Positions 20,774 through 31,675 of a stretch of 64,000 nucleotides of DNA are shown piece by piece. This DNA is from Pseudomonadota bacterium (GTDB lineage: Bacteria; Pseudomonadota; Gammaproteobacteria; Burkholderiales; Ferrovaceae): positions 1 through 64,000 of the forward strand of contig JAKBLB010000012.1 in assembly GCA_021832305.1 (NCBI GenBank), in the 5' to 3' direction. How positions within the stretch are numbered: position 1 is the stretch's first letter; each line of letters opens with the position of its first letter. The notes below the pieces were generated by a model. That model saw nothing but the letters and a program-made list of their open reading frames with translations, did no database searches and had not been told where the DNA came from. Made by a program: the position numbers and the translations under genes.

Positions 20774-22124
20774 TATTATCGTTGCTCAAGCAACCGCCCC
20801 GATTCCTTCAGGGATCGGGGTATTGCGCGTCTCTGGGCGATCCATGGAGGCACTGGTCCGGTCCCTGACTGGCAAAGGCTATCCTGTCGCACGTCAGGCC
20901 TCTCTGCGTTCCTTTTATAACCGTGCGGGAGACGTCATCGATCATGGGCTCATCCTGTATTTTCCGGCACCGCATTCCTTCACTGGGGAGGATGTCATTG
21001 AATTGCACGCCCACGGTAGCCCAGTCGTTCTTCAGGAATTACAAGTGCACTGTCTTCAGTGGGGGGCAAGATTGGCCAATCCGGGAGAATTCACCCTAAG
21101 GGCTTACCTCAATAATAAAATAGACCTTAACCAGGCCGAGGCCGTGGCTGACTTGATTCATGCGGAATCTTCCCAAGCGGCTCGTTCGGCGGCCATGGCT
21201 TTGTCCGGAAGATTTTCCGAAGTCATTCACTCCATGATTTCTGATCTTACAATGCTTAGGGTGCGATTGGAAAGTGATTTCGATTTTACTGATGAGGAAC
21301 TCCCGGTTTTTCATGAAATTTCCTTCCGTTCTTCCTTGAATCATCTCCTGGAGCGGTTGACACGTTTGGTGGAAAATTCACGACAAGGGGCGCTCTTGCG
21401 TGAAGGTAAGCAGATTGTTTTGATTGGCTCTCCCAATGTAGGGAAGTCAAGTTTGCTCAACGCGCTGACCGAGGAAGACCATGCCCTGGTTACACCCATT
21501 GCAGGGACCACACGGGACCTGATTCGCGGTCATATGGTTTTGCAAGGCATCCCGATACATTTGGTGGATACTGCCGGTATTCGGGAGACAGGGGATCTCG
21601 TTGAACTTGCTGGAATTGATCGCACATGGTTGGCAGCCAACAAGTCGGATTTGGCCTTGGTCGTGGTTGATGTTCGCAACGGGTTGACGGAGGATGATCG
21701 TTCCCTGATCGGACGTTTGCTACCCGACCAGCCAAAATTGATCGTTGCGAATAAAATCGATCTGTTGTCACCCGAATGCGATGCTGTTTCTGAATTGAAG
21801 CACTCCCTTGCTGGGGTGTTACCGGTTATTCCGGTATCTGCCCAGACGAGGGACGGATTGGATGTACTGAAGCAGGAAATGCTGTCAGGCATGGGTATCG
21901 GTCGTACTTCGGAGGCACCTTTGTTGCTGGCGCGTGAACGCCACATTGGGATTTTGGTGCAGGCCATGGGCCATCTGCAGGAAGCCTTGAGGACCTTGGA
22001 ATCAGAGTTTGTTGCTGAAGAATTGCGTCAAACCCAACTTAAGTTGGCACAAATCTCAGGGAAGGAATTTGCGGCAGATGACTTGTTGGGGGAGATTTTT
22101 TCAAGGTTTTGTATTGGTAAGTAA
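20757..22124 (+). CDS. mnmE: tRNA modification GTPase MnmE
   Basis: A 455-residue GTPase which, with MnmG, adds carboxymethylaminomethyl to U34 of tRNAs. The N-terminal formyl-THF-binding domain starts DIIVAQATAPIPSGIGVLRVSG. The G domain has GSPNVGKSS (G1), DTAGIRET (G3) and NKIDLL (G4). The C-terminus ends FCIGK, which supplies the family cysteine. ATG at 20757 or GTG at 20754 could start it; both lie inside the end of yidC, so translation is coupled. It precedes mnmG, its partner. Confidence 0.97.
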   Translation: MESSPDIIVAQATAPIPSGIGVLRVSGRSMEALVRSLTGKGYPVARQASLRSFYNRAGDVIDHGLILYFPAPHSFTGEDVIELHAHGSPVVLQELQVHCLQWGARLANPGEFTLRAYLNNKIDLNQAEAVADLIHAESSQAARSAAMALSGRFSEVIHSMISDLTMLRVRLESDFDFTDEELPVFHEISFRSSLNHLLERLTRLVENSRQGALLREGKQIVLIGSPNVGKSSLLNALTEEDHALVTPIAGTTRDLIRGHMVLQGIPIHLVDTAGIRETGDLVELAGIDRTWLAANKSDLALVVVDVRNGLTEDDRSLIGRLLPDQPKLIVANKIDLLSPECDAVSELKHSLAGVLPVIPVSAQTRDGLDVLKQEMLSGMGIGRTSEAPLLLARERHIGILVQAMGHLQEALRTLESEFVAEELRQTQLKLAQISGKEFAADDLLGEIFSRFCIGK

Positions 22125-22136
22125 TGGTTGGTCGAG

Positions 22137-22164
22137 TCCCGGTGTTTCACGTGAAACACCGGGA
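22137..22164. promoter_or_regulatory. parS centromere site (perfect) between mnmE and mnmG
   Basis: The consensus ParB site TGTTTCACGTGAAACA occurs without mismatch at 22143-22158. It is embedded in a longer perfect palindrome of 28 bases (22137-22164). It is 3.4 kb from the parB gene and about 4 kb from dnaA, the expected origin-proximal position. In RNA the palindrome could form a strong hairpin between the two genes. Confidence 0.93.
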
Positions 22165-22193
22165 TCAACGGATATAAAGGATGGGCACAACAC

Positions 22194-24077
22194 GTGAAAT
22201 ATCCTCAGGAATTTGCGGTAATCATTGTGGGGGGAGGGCATGCCGGTACAGAAGCCGCATTGGCTTCGGCACGCGCGGGTGTGATGACGCTCTTGTTGAC
22301 ACACAATATCGACACATTGGGTCAAATGTCTTGTAATCCTTCAATTGGCGGTATTGGTAAGGGGCATCTGGTCAAGGAAATTGATGCTTTGGGCGGTGTG
22401 ATGGGGTTGGCTGCCGATGCTGCAGGTATTCAGTTCAGAATATTGAACAGCAGCAAAGGTCCGGCCGTCCGGGCGACCCGTGCTCAAATTGACCGACAAC
22501 TTTATCGACAGTACATTCGCATGCGCTTGGAAAACCAGCCGAACCTGATTATTTTCCAGCAAGCCGTTACCGGCATCAAGGTGATTGGCGGGCGTGTGGT
22601 GGGAGTGGAGACTCAATTAGGGATATGGTTTTCTGGCCGATCGGTGGTACTGACGACGGGAACATTTTTGGCAGGATTGATGCATATTGGTCTGAATAAA
22701 ACGCCTGGAGGACGAGCTGGTGATGCTCCGGCTATTCCATTGGCAGAACAATTGAAAGATTTATCCCTGCCTGTAGGGCGCTTGAAAACAGGAACGCCCC
22801 CTCGAATCGATGGGAGGACCATTGACTATTCCAAAACGTTGGCCCAGCCTGGAGATGAGCCGAGACCGAAGTTTTCATTCTGGTCGGCGGAGGAAAATCA
22901 TCCTCGACAAGTGCCATGCTGGATTACCCATACCACTGAAATGACTCATGAGATCATCCGTCAAGGTTTGGACCGATCCCCTCTTTATACTGGGGTGATC
23001 GAGGGCGTAGGACCGCGTTATTGTCCCTCCATAGAAGACAAGATACATCGTTTTGGGGATAAAGCATCGCACCAAATCTATCTGGAGCCTGAGGGCTTGA
23101 CGACTCATGAAGTGTATCCCAATGGCATTTCCACCAGTTTACCCTTTGACGTTCAACTGGCTTTGGTGCACTCGATTCCCGGACTGGAAAAGGCGCACTT
23201 GATGAGACCTGGATATGCCATCGAGTATGATTACCTGGACCCTAGAGGTTTATTTCCCACCCTGGAATCCAAATCGTTGCGAGGCTTGTTTCTTGCCGGA
23301 CAGATCAATGGGACCACGGGATATGAAGAAGCCGCAGCGCAAGGATTGCTTGCCGGTCTCAATGCAGCATGTGCTGCGCGTGACAGGGATGGGTGGGCCC
23401 CCCTGCGACATGAGGCTTACCTGGGCGTCATGGTGGATGACTTGGTGACCCGAGGGGTGACAGAGCCTTACCGAATGTTTACCAGTAGAGCAGAATACCG
23501 TTTGCAATTGCGTGAGGATAATGCTGACCTGAGACTTTCTGAACATGCCTATGACTTCGGCCTGATTTCTGAGGAACAATGGGCTGAGTTTTCAGAGAAA
23601 AGGGAGATGATCGAAGAAGAAACCCAGCGAATCGGAAAAATTCGATTTCATCCTGAAAACCACTCAACAAATGAATTGACAACAATATTTGGACCCAATT
23701 ACCCAGACAAGGAAGTCACTTACCTTGAGTTGCTCAGAAGGCCTGAAGTTGGCTATGAACAACTTGAACTTCTTGATGTCCTGGAACCGAATTCGGAAAA
23801 ATTACAGGCCGTTAGAAAACAAGTGGAAGTTCAGGTAAAATACAGTGGCTATATCGAGCGCCAAAAACTGGAAGTTGAACGACAGCGAGCCCAGGAAGAA
23901 ACAAAATTATCCCAGAATCTGAACTATTTTGAAGTCTTGGGGCTATCCCACGAGGTTCAGGAGAAATTACAGCAACATTGTCCAACAACCTTGGGACAAG
24001 CCAGTCGGATACCCGGGATTACCCCAGCAGCCATTTCGTTGCTTATGGTCCATGTAAAGCGAACACATCATGTCTGA
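22194..24077 (+). CDS. mnmG: tRNA uridine-5-carboxymethylaminomethyl modification enzyme MnmG
   Basis: A 627-residue FAD protein that works in complex with MnmE on tRNA U34. The dinucleotide motif [20 protein letters not shown] is at the N-terminus. The family signatures [17 protein letters not shown] and the substrate region [15 protein letters not shown] with its cysteine are present, and the C-terminal helical MnmE-binding domain is complete. The start is GTG at 22194; AAGGA lies 12 bases upstream, a little far. It overlaps rsmG by 8 bases. Confidence 0.97.
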   Translation: MKYPQEFAVIIVGGGHAGTEAALASARAGVMTLLLTHNIDTLGQMSCNPSIGGIGKGHLVKEIDALGGVMGLAADAAGIQFRILNSSKGPAVRATRAQIDRQLYRQYIRMRLENQPNLIIFQQAVTGIKVIGGRVVGVETQLGIWFSGRSVVLTTGTFLAGLMHIGLNKTPGGRAGDAPAIPLAEQLKDLSLPVGRLKTGTPPRIDGRTIDYSKTLAQPGDEPRPKFSFWSAEENHPRQVPCWITHTTEMTHEIIRQGLDRSPLYTGVIEGVGPRYCPSIEDKIHRFGDKASHQIYLEPEGLTTHEVYPNGISTSLPFDVQLALVHSIPGLEKAHLMRPGYAIEYDYLDPRGLFPTLESKSLRGLFLAGQINGTTGYEEAAAQGLLAGLNAACAARDRDGWAPLRHEAYLGVMVDDLVTRGVTEPYRMFTSRAEYRLQLREDNADLRLSEHAYDFGLISEEQWAEFSEKREMIEEETQRIGKIRFHPENHSTNELTTIFGPNYPDKEVTYLELLRRPEVGYEQLELLDVLEPNSEKLQAVRKQVEVQVKYSGYIERQKLEVERQRAQEETKLSQNLNYFEVLGLSHEVQEKLQQHCPTTLGQASRIPGITPAAISLLMVHVKRTHHV

Positions 24078-24720
24078 ATATGACTGTATTACCTCAGAAG
24101 AAGTGCAGGTCCTTCGCAATGGTCTGGAAACATTAAATATTTCTGTGTCCGAAAAAACCCTTGACCAGGCCATTCAATATTTGGATCTATTGGAAAAGTG
24201 GAATGGTGCCATCAATTTGACGGCCATTCGCGAAAGAAACAGAATGTTGACCCTTCATTTGATGGATAGTTGGTCACTGGCTCCATTTCTGAAGAAATCT
24301 GATTCGTTACTGGATGTTGGGTCTGGGGGAGGCTTTCCGGGGATTCCTGTTGCCCTGATTCGCCCTGATTTGTCCATTACCCTGATGGAATCCAATCAAA
24401 AGAAAGTTGCCTTTTTGAAACAGGCTAAAATCGAATTAAATCTATCCAATCTGGAGGTCATTGCCGAGCGCGTCGAACAGAGCACCCCGTCCAGGTTGTT
24501 TAATACCATTACTTGCCGAGCTTTTTCAGATCTTTCTGAATTTGTTCGTGCGACGCGTCATTTACTTCAGAAAGGAGGGGAATGGATTGCCATGAAAGGA
24601 GCCATCCCTTATGATGAAATCAATCGTCTCCCTGCCGGGATATCAACCACCATTACCCCCATTCAAATACCAGGTCTCAAGGCCGAACGGCATTTAATTC
24701 ATCTGCATTACGCGATCTGA
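24070..24720 (+). CDS. rsmG: 16S rRNA m7G527 methyltransferase RsmG
   Basis: A 216-residue S-adenosylmethionine-dependent enzyme (GidB) that methylates G527 of 16S rRNA. The helical N-terminus contains [13 protein letters not shown] and the AdoMet motif reads [17 protein letters not shown]. The later segments [12 protein letters not shown] and GGEWIAMKG also fit the family. It overlaps mnmG upstream by 8 bases and shares one base with parA, in keeping with the mnmG-rsmG-parA-parB order. Confidence 0.97.
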   Translation: MSEYDCITSEEVQVLRNGLETLNISVSEKTLDQAIQYLDLLEKWNGAINLTAIRERNRMLTLHLMDSWSLAPFLKKSDSLLDVGSGGGFPGIPVALIRPDLSITLMESNQKKVAFLKQAKIELNLSNLEVIAERVEQSTPSRLFNTITCRAFSDLSEFVRATRHLLQKGGEWIAMKGAIPYDEINRLPAGISTTITPIQIPGLKAERHLIHLHYAI

Positions 24721-25520
24721 TGGCAAAAATATTGGCAGTCACCAATCAGAAGGGTGGGGTGGGTAAAACCACGACAGTGGTTAATCTTTCTGCAAGTTTG
24801 ACTGCCTTGGGTCAAAAGGTGCTATTGATTGATCTGGATCCTCAAGGAAATGCCACGACGGGCAGTGGGTTGGATAAAAATTCACTAAAAAATACGGTCT
24901 ACCAGGTTTTGACTCAGGAACGGTCCATCGATTCGGCTATTTACCGTTCTCCCACTGCAGGCTATGATGTCTTACCCGCCAATCGAGCATTGGCAGGTGC
25001 CGAAATTGAGTTGGTGGATGTGGAATTCCGGGAATTTCGTCTCAAAAACAGTTTGGAAAATATCAGATCAAATTATGATGTTGTCCTGATTGACTGTCCT
25101 CCGGCACTTAATTTACTGACTCTCAATGGATTGACGGCCACCTGGCGACTACTTATTCCGATGCAATGTGAGTATTATGCGCTCGAGGGACTGACCGACC
25201 TTCTTCAGACCATTCGAAGAGTACGCGCTCACCTTAATCCAGAGATTGCCATTGAAGGATTATTGCGGACCATGCTCGATCCAAGAAGCGCCTTGGCACA
25301 GCAGGTGTCTGCTCAGTTAGAAAGACATTTTTCGGGAAAAATATATCGTACAGCCATTCCACGGAATATTCGATTGGCAGAGGCTCCCAGTCATGGAAAA
25401 CCCGTACTTCACTACGACCCTGCCTCCAAAGGTGCAATGGCTTATCTGGAGTTGGCTAAAGAGATGATGGAACGTTTTGATGGTGCCGTTTCACGTGAAA
25501 CAACTTCTTCGCTCAGATGA
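24720..25520 (+). CDS. parA: Chromosome partitioning ATPase ParA
   Basis: A 266-residue deviant Walker ATPase that moves ParB-parS complexes. The P-loop KGGVGKTT is at residues 11-18, with the signature lysine K11. The Walker A' and B regions (LLIDLDPQGNATTG and VLIDCPPALNLLTLNGL) are intact. There is no N-terminal DNA-binding extension, as expected for the chromosomal Soj type. Its last codons contain a parS-like site, and it ends 16 bases before the parB start. Confidence 0.97.
   Translation: MAKILAVTNQKGGVGKTTTVVNLSASLTALGQKVLLIDLDPQGNATTGSGLDKNSLKNTVYQVLTQERSIDSAIYRSPTAGYDVLPANRALAGAEIELVDVEFREFRLKNSLENIRSNYDVVLIDCPPALNLLTLNGLTATWRLLIPMQCEYYALEGLTDLLQTIRRVRAHLNPEIAIEGLLRTMLDPRSALAQQVSAQLERHFSGKIYRTAIPRNIRLAEAPSHGKPVLHYDPASKGAMAYLELAKEMMERFDGAVSRETTSSLR
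25487..25502. promoter_or_regulatory. Second parS-like site inside the end of parA
   Basis: The 16 bases CGTTTCACGTGAAACA match the parS consensus at 15 of 16 positions. They encode V-S-R-E-T near the ParA C-terminus. With the perfect site at 22143, this gives two sites about 3.3 kb apart flanking mnmG-rsmG-parA. Confidence 0.85.
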
Positions 25521-25536
25521 AAACAAAGAGGGAAAA

Positions 25537-26412
25537 ATGAAAAAAAACAAAGGATTGGGGCGTGGGCTCGATGCTTTGCTGGGAGAGGATCTGGGCAGCG
25601 GCGAGGATCAGAATAAAAATGATCGACTGACCTTTATTGATATCAATCAACTTCAACCGGGAAAATATCAACCCAGAACAAAGATGGACGCAACTTCCTT
25701 GGAAGAGTTGGCGCAGTCCATTGAAACCCAGGGGTTGCTTCAACCAATTCTTGTACGGGTAGTGGAAACCGGGAACTACGAAATCATCGCGGGTGAACGG
25801 CGCTGGCGGGCCTCCAGGATGGCTGGGCTGTCTGAAGTCCCTGTAATGATTCGGAATATTCCGGACGAAGCTGCGCTGGCTGTGGGCTTGATCGAAAACA
25901 TACAACGAGAAAATCTCAATCCCTTGGAAGAGGCTCAGGGATTGGAGCGCTTGATTGATGAATTTGGAATGACGCACGAAGGAGCAGCACAGGCAGTGGG
26001 ACGGTCTCGCAGTGCCGTAACGAACATTTTGAGATTATTGCAGTTGTCTGAAAATGTACAATCTCTTTTGATGGAAGGGATGATTGAAATGGGTCATGCT
26101 CGGGCCATGATTTCTCTACCCGAATTGCTCCAGAAAGAAGTGGCATTGGAGGTCGTGGACAAACAATTGTCTGTACGGCAGACCGAGCAGCGCGTCAAGA
26201 AACTTCAAAACCCGCCCTCGGTGGGTAAAACGCCTAAAGTACTGGAACGGACTCGTGATATTCTTAAATTGGAAGAAAATCTGGCAGATCATTTTGGTAC
26301 GCAAGTCTTGCTCAAATCCGGTTCAAAAGGACAAGGCAGCGTGACAATCAAATTCTCAAACCTGGATCAGTTGGAGGGGATTTTGATGCGTTTCGGTTTG
26401 GGCAAGGAATAG
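25537..26412 (+). CDS. parB: Chromosome partitioning protein ParB
   Basis: A 291-residue parS-binding CTPase-type partition protein. It begins [18 protein letters not shown], the usual N-terminal ParA-stimulating motif with its arginine. The nuclease-like N domain has [10 protein letters not shown] and [15 protein letters not shown], followed by the [16 protein letters not shown] box. The helix-turn-helix ([17 protein letters not shown]) and a C-terminal dimerisation domain follow. An earlier in-frame ATG exists at 25477, but GAGGG just before 25537 and the family N-terminus favour the later start. Confidence 0.96.
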   Translation: MKKNKGLGRGLDALLGEDLGSGEDQNKNDRLTFIDINQLQPGKYQPRTKMDATSLEELAQSIETQGLLQPILVRVVETGNYEIIAGERRWRASRMAGLSEVPVMIRNIPDEAALAVGLIENIQRENLNPLEEAQGLERLIDEFGMTHEGAAQAVGRSRSAVTNILRLLQLSENVQSLLMEGMIEMGHARAMISLPELLQKEVALEVVDKQLSVRQTEQRVKKLQNPPSVGKTPKVLERTRDILKLEENLADHFGTQVLLKSGSKGQGSVTIKFSNLDQLEGILMRFGLGKE

Positions 26413-26424
26413 CGCAGCGCTATT
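26408..26424. repeat. Short palindrome over the parB stop codon
   Basis: AATAGCGC (26408-26415) and GCGCTATT (26417-26424) are perfect inverted copies around one base, and the TAG stop of parB lies inside. There is no following T run, so it is not a textbook terminator, but an mRNA 3'-end hairpin is possible. Confidence 0.4.
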
Positions 26425-26547
26425 GCGTCTCTGTTTGTGACGAGCGACCGGATGAAATTGTGAAGGGGGATATCCTCCTCGGGATCATGATTTCTCTCGG
26501 TTTACCAGAAAAGATTGCGTGCATCAATAAATTCAAAGGAATTCGTT

Positions 26548-27390
26548 GTGCGTGGCAAATCGATCTTCATGGCAATCGTTTCACTGGTATTTTCAGGATG
26601 TTCGTCGGTATCTGTACACGACCCTTTGACCATGAAGCAGAATGACCTTGTGCCGGTCTATTATTGTGCGGAATCGACGGCGCAAATGAGCATATTGGAT
26701 AAAACACTGACCAAAGAAATAAATAAAAGCAGGTTTGAAGACATCCAGAAAGCATCGCTTGGGGATATTGACGATTATTTGAATACGAACATAGTCAAAT
26801 CACCTTACCTGATTATCAAGAAATTGTCGTCCTGCCAAGAGGTTAGGACATTGCCTCAGAAGCCAAATGCGCTATACCTGTCCATTACCCTGAGTGGCTA
26901 TGGGAATTTAAATGAAAGGTGGAGAAAGATATTTTTTGGCTCTGTATTGGTAGAGGGGATCGCACAGGGAGTCGTCGTCGGTTCTGCAACCAAAGATCCG
27001 TTGCTTGGCATTCTTGTGGCAGTGGGGGCACTTGGCCGTGAGTACCTGACCTGGAGTGGCCTCGCTGTTGCAATGGAGGGGTTCGGTCAGGAGTATTTGA
27101 CCTGGAACGGGATTGATTGGTTTATGGGAAAAAATTATGCGCCGGTAACTTTGGAGGGTAAGTTGGTCACGGTTATGGACGAGAAAACAATATGGAAAGA
27201 CAGTTCATTCGTCACAGACAATAGTGACGAGTTAAAAAACATGAGCAAAGATGAAAAAAACAATAAGAAAGTCCAATTACAAGCCAGCTTGCATAAAGCC
27301 GAAAATGAACTGATGGCGTCTCTTAATGCCTATTTGGCAAAGGAATTATTGAACAACAGGATAACTCCATCTACGGTTCAATACCCATAG
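26548..27390 (+). CDS. Unrecognised lipoprotein between parB and atpI
   Basis: I do not recognise this 280-residue protein. GTG at 26548 has AAGGA 7 bases upstream and gives a lipoprotein-like signal: basic RGK, hydrophobic IFMAIVSLVFSG, then C18 followed by SSVSVHD. Aspartate is not at +2, so outer-membrane sorting would be expected. A glycine-rich hydrophobic segment occupies about residues 130-175, within which GREYLTWSG and GQEYLTWNG repeat 17 residues apart. The last 70 residues are lysine-rich and probably coiled coil. The gene is richer in A/T than its neighbours. parB and the atp operon are usually adjacent, so this looks like a later insertion. Confidence 0.7.
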   Translation: MRGKSIFMAIVSLVFSGCSSVSVHDPLTMKQNDLVPVYYCAESTAQMSILDKTLTKEINKSRFEDIQKASLGDIDDYLNTNIVKSPYLIIKKLSSCQEVRTLPQKPNALYLSITLSGYGNLNERWRKIFFGSVLVEGIAQGVVVGSATKDPLLGILVAVGALGREYLTWSGLAVAMEGFGQEYLTWNGIDWFMGKNYAPVTLEGKLVTVMDEKTIWKDSSFVTDNSDELKNMSKDEKNNKKVQLQASLHKAENELMASLNAYLAKELLNNRITPSTVQYP

Positions 27391-27474
27391 AAAAAAAGCC
27401 GAAAAAATGATGTCGGTTTTTACCCAGAAAGGCCGATTCAACGCCATCAGCCATAAGTGAGGTTGGTAAAGCAG

Positions 27475-27511
27475 AGGAACATTGACTCTAGTCAATGAGT
27501 TCCTTTATAAT
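27475..27511 (+). promoter_or_regulatory. atp operon promoter overlapped by a long inverted repeat
   Basis: TTGACT at 27482-27487 and a perfect TATAAT at 27506-27511 are 18 bases apart, a strong sigma-70-type promoter reading into atpI. Over it lies an inverted repeat: AGGAAC-ATTGACT (27475-27487) and AGTCAAT (27490-27496), then after two extra bases GTTCCT (27499-27504). It could be an operator or a 3'-end hairpin for the gene upstream. Confidence 0.7.
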
Positions 27512-27524
27512 CCCGCTGTTTGCC

Positions 27525-28683
<1,159 letters not shown>

Positions 28684-28698
28684 GAACTGATTTCGTAG

Positions 28699-29016
<318 letters not shown>

Positions 29017-29043
29017 TTCGGACAATTCAAAGGGAGTACAGGC

Positions 29044-29514
29044 ATGAACATCAATGCCACATTATTTGGTCAGGCCATTACATTTGCCATTTTGATCTGG
29101 TTCACGATGAAGTTCGTGTGGCCGCCGGTCGTGGCAGCACTGGATGATCGGTCCAAGAAAATCGCAGAAGGGCTGGAAGCTGCCGAGCGTGGAAGACAGG
29201 ATTTTGCCAAGGCGGAACTTCGTTCTCAAGATGCTTTGAACGAGGCAAAGTCCAGAGCTGCGGAGATCATTGCGCTGTCAGAGAAACAAGCGCAGGCGAT
29301 TGTGCAACAAGCGCATGATGCAGCGGTGATCGAAGCAAATCGCGTCAAGGCGCAGGCGCAAGCGGAAGTGGAACAGGAAGTGATGCGTGCGCGGGATTCC
29401 TTGCGCGATCGAGTGGCCGACCTTGCCGTGTCAGGGGCAGAAAAAATTCTGCGTCGCGAAATCAACGCACAAGCCCATGCTGACTTGTTGACAGCCATTC
29501 AGGCTGAACTGTAA
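29044..29514 (+). CDS. atpF: ATP synthase Fo subunit b
   Basis: A 156-residue peripheral stalk subunit. One N-terminal membrane helix (ATLFGQAITFAILIWFTMKF) is followed by FVWPPVVAALDDR, the family hinge. A long alanine/glutamine/glutamate-rich helix expected to dimerise follows. Length equals that of E. coli subunit b. It is separated from atpH by 11 bases. Confidence 0.97.
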   Translation: MNINATLFGQAITFAILIWFTMKFVWPPVVAALDDRSKKIAEGLEAAERGRQDFAKAELRSQDALNEAKSRAAEIIALSEKQAQAIVQQAHDAAVIEANRVKAQAQAEVEQEVMRARDSLRDRVADLAVSGAEKILRREINAQAHADLLTAIQAEL

Positions 29515-29525
29515 GGGAAGGGGCC

Positions 29526-30062
29526 ATGGCTGAAATTACCACCATTGCACGACCTTACGCTGAAGCCTTGTTTCGGCGCGCTCAGGAAACCGGTCAGGCC
29601 GCCCAATGGAGCGAGCATCTGGCCTGGTTGGCCACGCTGGTCAAGAATGAACAGTTTGCCGGGGTAATCGGTGATCCGCGTCTGACTCGAGAGCAGTTGG
29701 TATCCTTCATTCTCGGTCTGAGCGAGACACCGCTGGATAGTGAAGCTCAAAATCTGGTGGCAGCCCTGGCTGAAAATCATCGATTAGGGGCACTGCCTGC
29801 CATTGCACGGCAATATGAAGGGTTGCGCCATGAGCATGAAGGGATACTGGATGCACAGATTGCTTCTGCCTATCCGTTGAATGAGGAACAGGTGCGGCAA
29901 CTGATAGAGCACCTTGAGAGAAGCCATGGCAAACAGGTCAGAGTTCATGTGGTCGTAGATTCTGCTCTTTTGGGAGGAATCTCTATCACCATAGGTGATC
30001 GCGTGATCGATGGTTCGGTGCGCGCCCGTTTGGAACAGATGGCGGTAGCCCTAAAACATTAA
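29526..30062 (+). CDS. atpH: ATP synthase F1 subunit delta
   Basis: A 178-residue subunit linking the b stalk to the top of the alpha3beta3 head. The start [20 protein letters not shown] and the C-terminal signature [23 protein letters not shown] are both typical. It is full length and in its usual position between atpF and atpA. Confidence 0.97.
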   Translation: MAEITTIARPYAEALFRRAQETGQAAQWSEHLAWLATLVKNEQFAGVIGDPRLTREQLVSFILGLSETPLDSEAQNLVAALAENHRLGALPAIARQYEGLRHEHEGILDAQIASAYPLNEEQVRQLIEHLERSHGKQVRVHVVVDSALLGGISITIGDRVIDGSVRARLEQMAVALKH

Positions 30063-30111
30063 GTTAAGAAGGGTGCCGCAGGTGCGGCATTCCCATCAGG
30101 AGATCGAGAGC

Positions 30112-31653
30112 ATGCAGTTGAATCCATCCGAAATCAGCGAATTGATCAAGGCGAAGATCCAGAATCTTCCCATCACTGCCGAAGCCCATACACAGGGAAC
30201 GGTCGTATCCGTCACGGACGGAATCGTACGGATCCATGGTCTGAATGATGTGATGCAGGGGGAAATGCTGGCCTTCCCGCAAAATACCTATGGTCTTGCC
30301 CTGAACCTGGAGCGAGATTCCGTGGGGGCAGTGATTCTGGGAGAGTACGCGCACATCAGCGAAGGAGATACCGTCACCTGTACCGGTCGCATTCTGGAAG
30401 TTCCGGTTGGCCCGGAGTTGATTGGCCGGGTGGTGGATGCCCTGGGTAAGCCGATCGATGGAAAAGGGGCGATTGAAGCCAAAGTCTCCTCTCCCATTGA
30501 AAAAATTGCACCCGGCGTGATCGAGCGCCAATCGGTGACGCAACCTGTACAAACCGGATTGAAATCCATCGATTCCATGGTGCCCGTGGGTCGTGGACAA
30601 CGGGAATTGATCATTGGTGATCGGCAAACCGGAAAGACAGCCGTTGCCATCGACACCATCATCAATCAAAAAGGTCAGAACATGACCTGCATTTATGTGG
30701 CGATAGGACAGAAGGCCTCGTCGGTCGTCAATGTGGTGCGTAAACTCGAAGAACACGGTGCGATGGCATACACCATCGTGGTGGCTGCGACAGCGTCAGA
30801 GTCGGCGGCCATGCAGTTCATAGCCCCCTATTCGGGGTGCTCCATGGGTGAATATTTTCGTGATCGTGGCGAAGATGCTCTGATCATTTATGATGATCTG
30901 ACCAAACAAGCCTGGGCTTATCGTCAAATCTCCCTGTTGTTGCGCCGTCCACCGGGTCGTGAAGCTTATCCAGGGGATGTTTTTTATCTTCATTCCCGAC
31001 TGCTGGAACGCGCTGCACGGGTCAATCCGGATTATGTGGAACGGTTGACCAAGGGCGAGGTCAAGGGCAAAACGGGCTCCCTGACTGCCCTGCCGATCAT
31101 TGAAACCCAGGCAGGGGATGTGACTGCGTTCGTGCCGACCAATGTGATTTCCATCACCGATGGTCAGATCTTCCTGGAAACGGATTTGTTCAATGCCGGG
31201 ATTCGTCCGGCCATCAACGCCGGGATTTCCGTGTCCCGGGTCGGCGGCGCGGCACAGACCAAGGTGATCAAAAAGTTGGGAGGCGGGATTCGTCTGGCAT
31301 TGGCGCAGTACCGCGAACTCGCCGCATTCGCTCAGTTTGCTTCTGATCTGGATGACACGACCCGCAAGCAACTCGAGCGTGGGCGCATGGTGACCGAATT
31401 GATGAAACAGGCACAATATGCCACCTTGTCTGTGGCTGAAATGGCAGTAACCTTGCATACGGTCAACAAGGGACATTTTGATACGGTTGAAGTCAAGCGT
31501 GCTCTGGCTTTCGAATCCAGTTTGATCGCTTTCCTGAAGAGCAAGTATCCTGCCATCATTGAAAAGATAGCAGCGACCAACGACCTCGATAAGGATACTG
31601 AGCAGGCCCTGGAAGCAGCAATCGAAGATTTCAAGAAAACCGGCGTGTATTGA
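30112..31653 (+). CDS. atpA: ATP synthase F1 subunit alpha
   Basis: A 513-residue non-catalytic nucleotide-binding subunit of F1. The P-loop GDRQTGKT is at 169-176, and the signature [17 protein letters not shown] is present. The frame opens at 30073, but ATG 30112 has AGGAG upstream and gives the standard start [16 protein letters not shown]. It lies 49 bases after atpH and 22 before atpG. Confidence 0.98.
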   Translation: MQLNPSEISELIKAKIQNLPITAEAHTQGTVVSVTDGIVRIHGLNDVMQGEMLAFPQNTYGLALNLERDSVGAVILGEYAHISEGDTVTCTGRILEVPVGPELIGRVVDALGKPIDGKGAIEAKVSSPIEKIAPGVIERQSVTQPVQTGLKSIDSMVPVGRGQRELIIGDRQTGKTAVAIDTIINQKGQNMTCIYVAIGQKASSVVNVVRKLEEHGAMAYTIVVAATASESAAMQFIAPYSGCSMGEYFRDRGEDALIIYDDLTKQAWAYRQISLLLRRPPGREAYPGDVFYLHSRLLERAARVNPDYVERLTKGEVKGKTGSLTALPIIETQAGDVTAFVPTNVISITDGQIFLETDLFNAGIRPAINAGISVSRVGGAAQTKVIKKLGGGIRLALAQYRELAAFAQFASDLDDTTRKQLERGRMVTELMKQAQYATLSVAEMAVTLHTVNKGHFDTVEVKRALAFESSLIAFLKSKYPAIIEKIAATNDLDKDTEQALEAAIEDFKKTGVY

Positions 31654-31675
31654 GCGGGACGAGGAGCACTGAATC

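Noticed and set aside
27391-27425. Possible terminator after the lipoprotein gene
   Set aside because: Only CCGA/TCGG pair cleanly before a short T run; the stem is too short to list as a feature.
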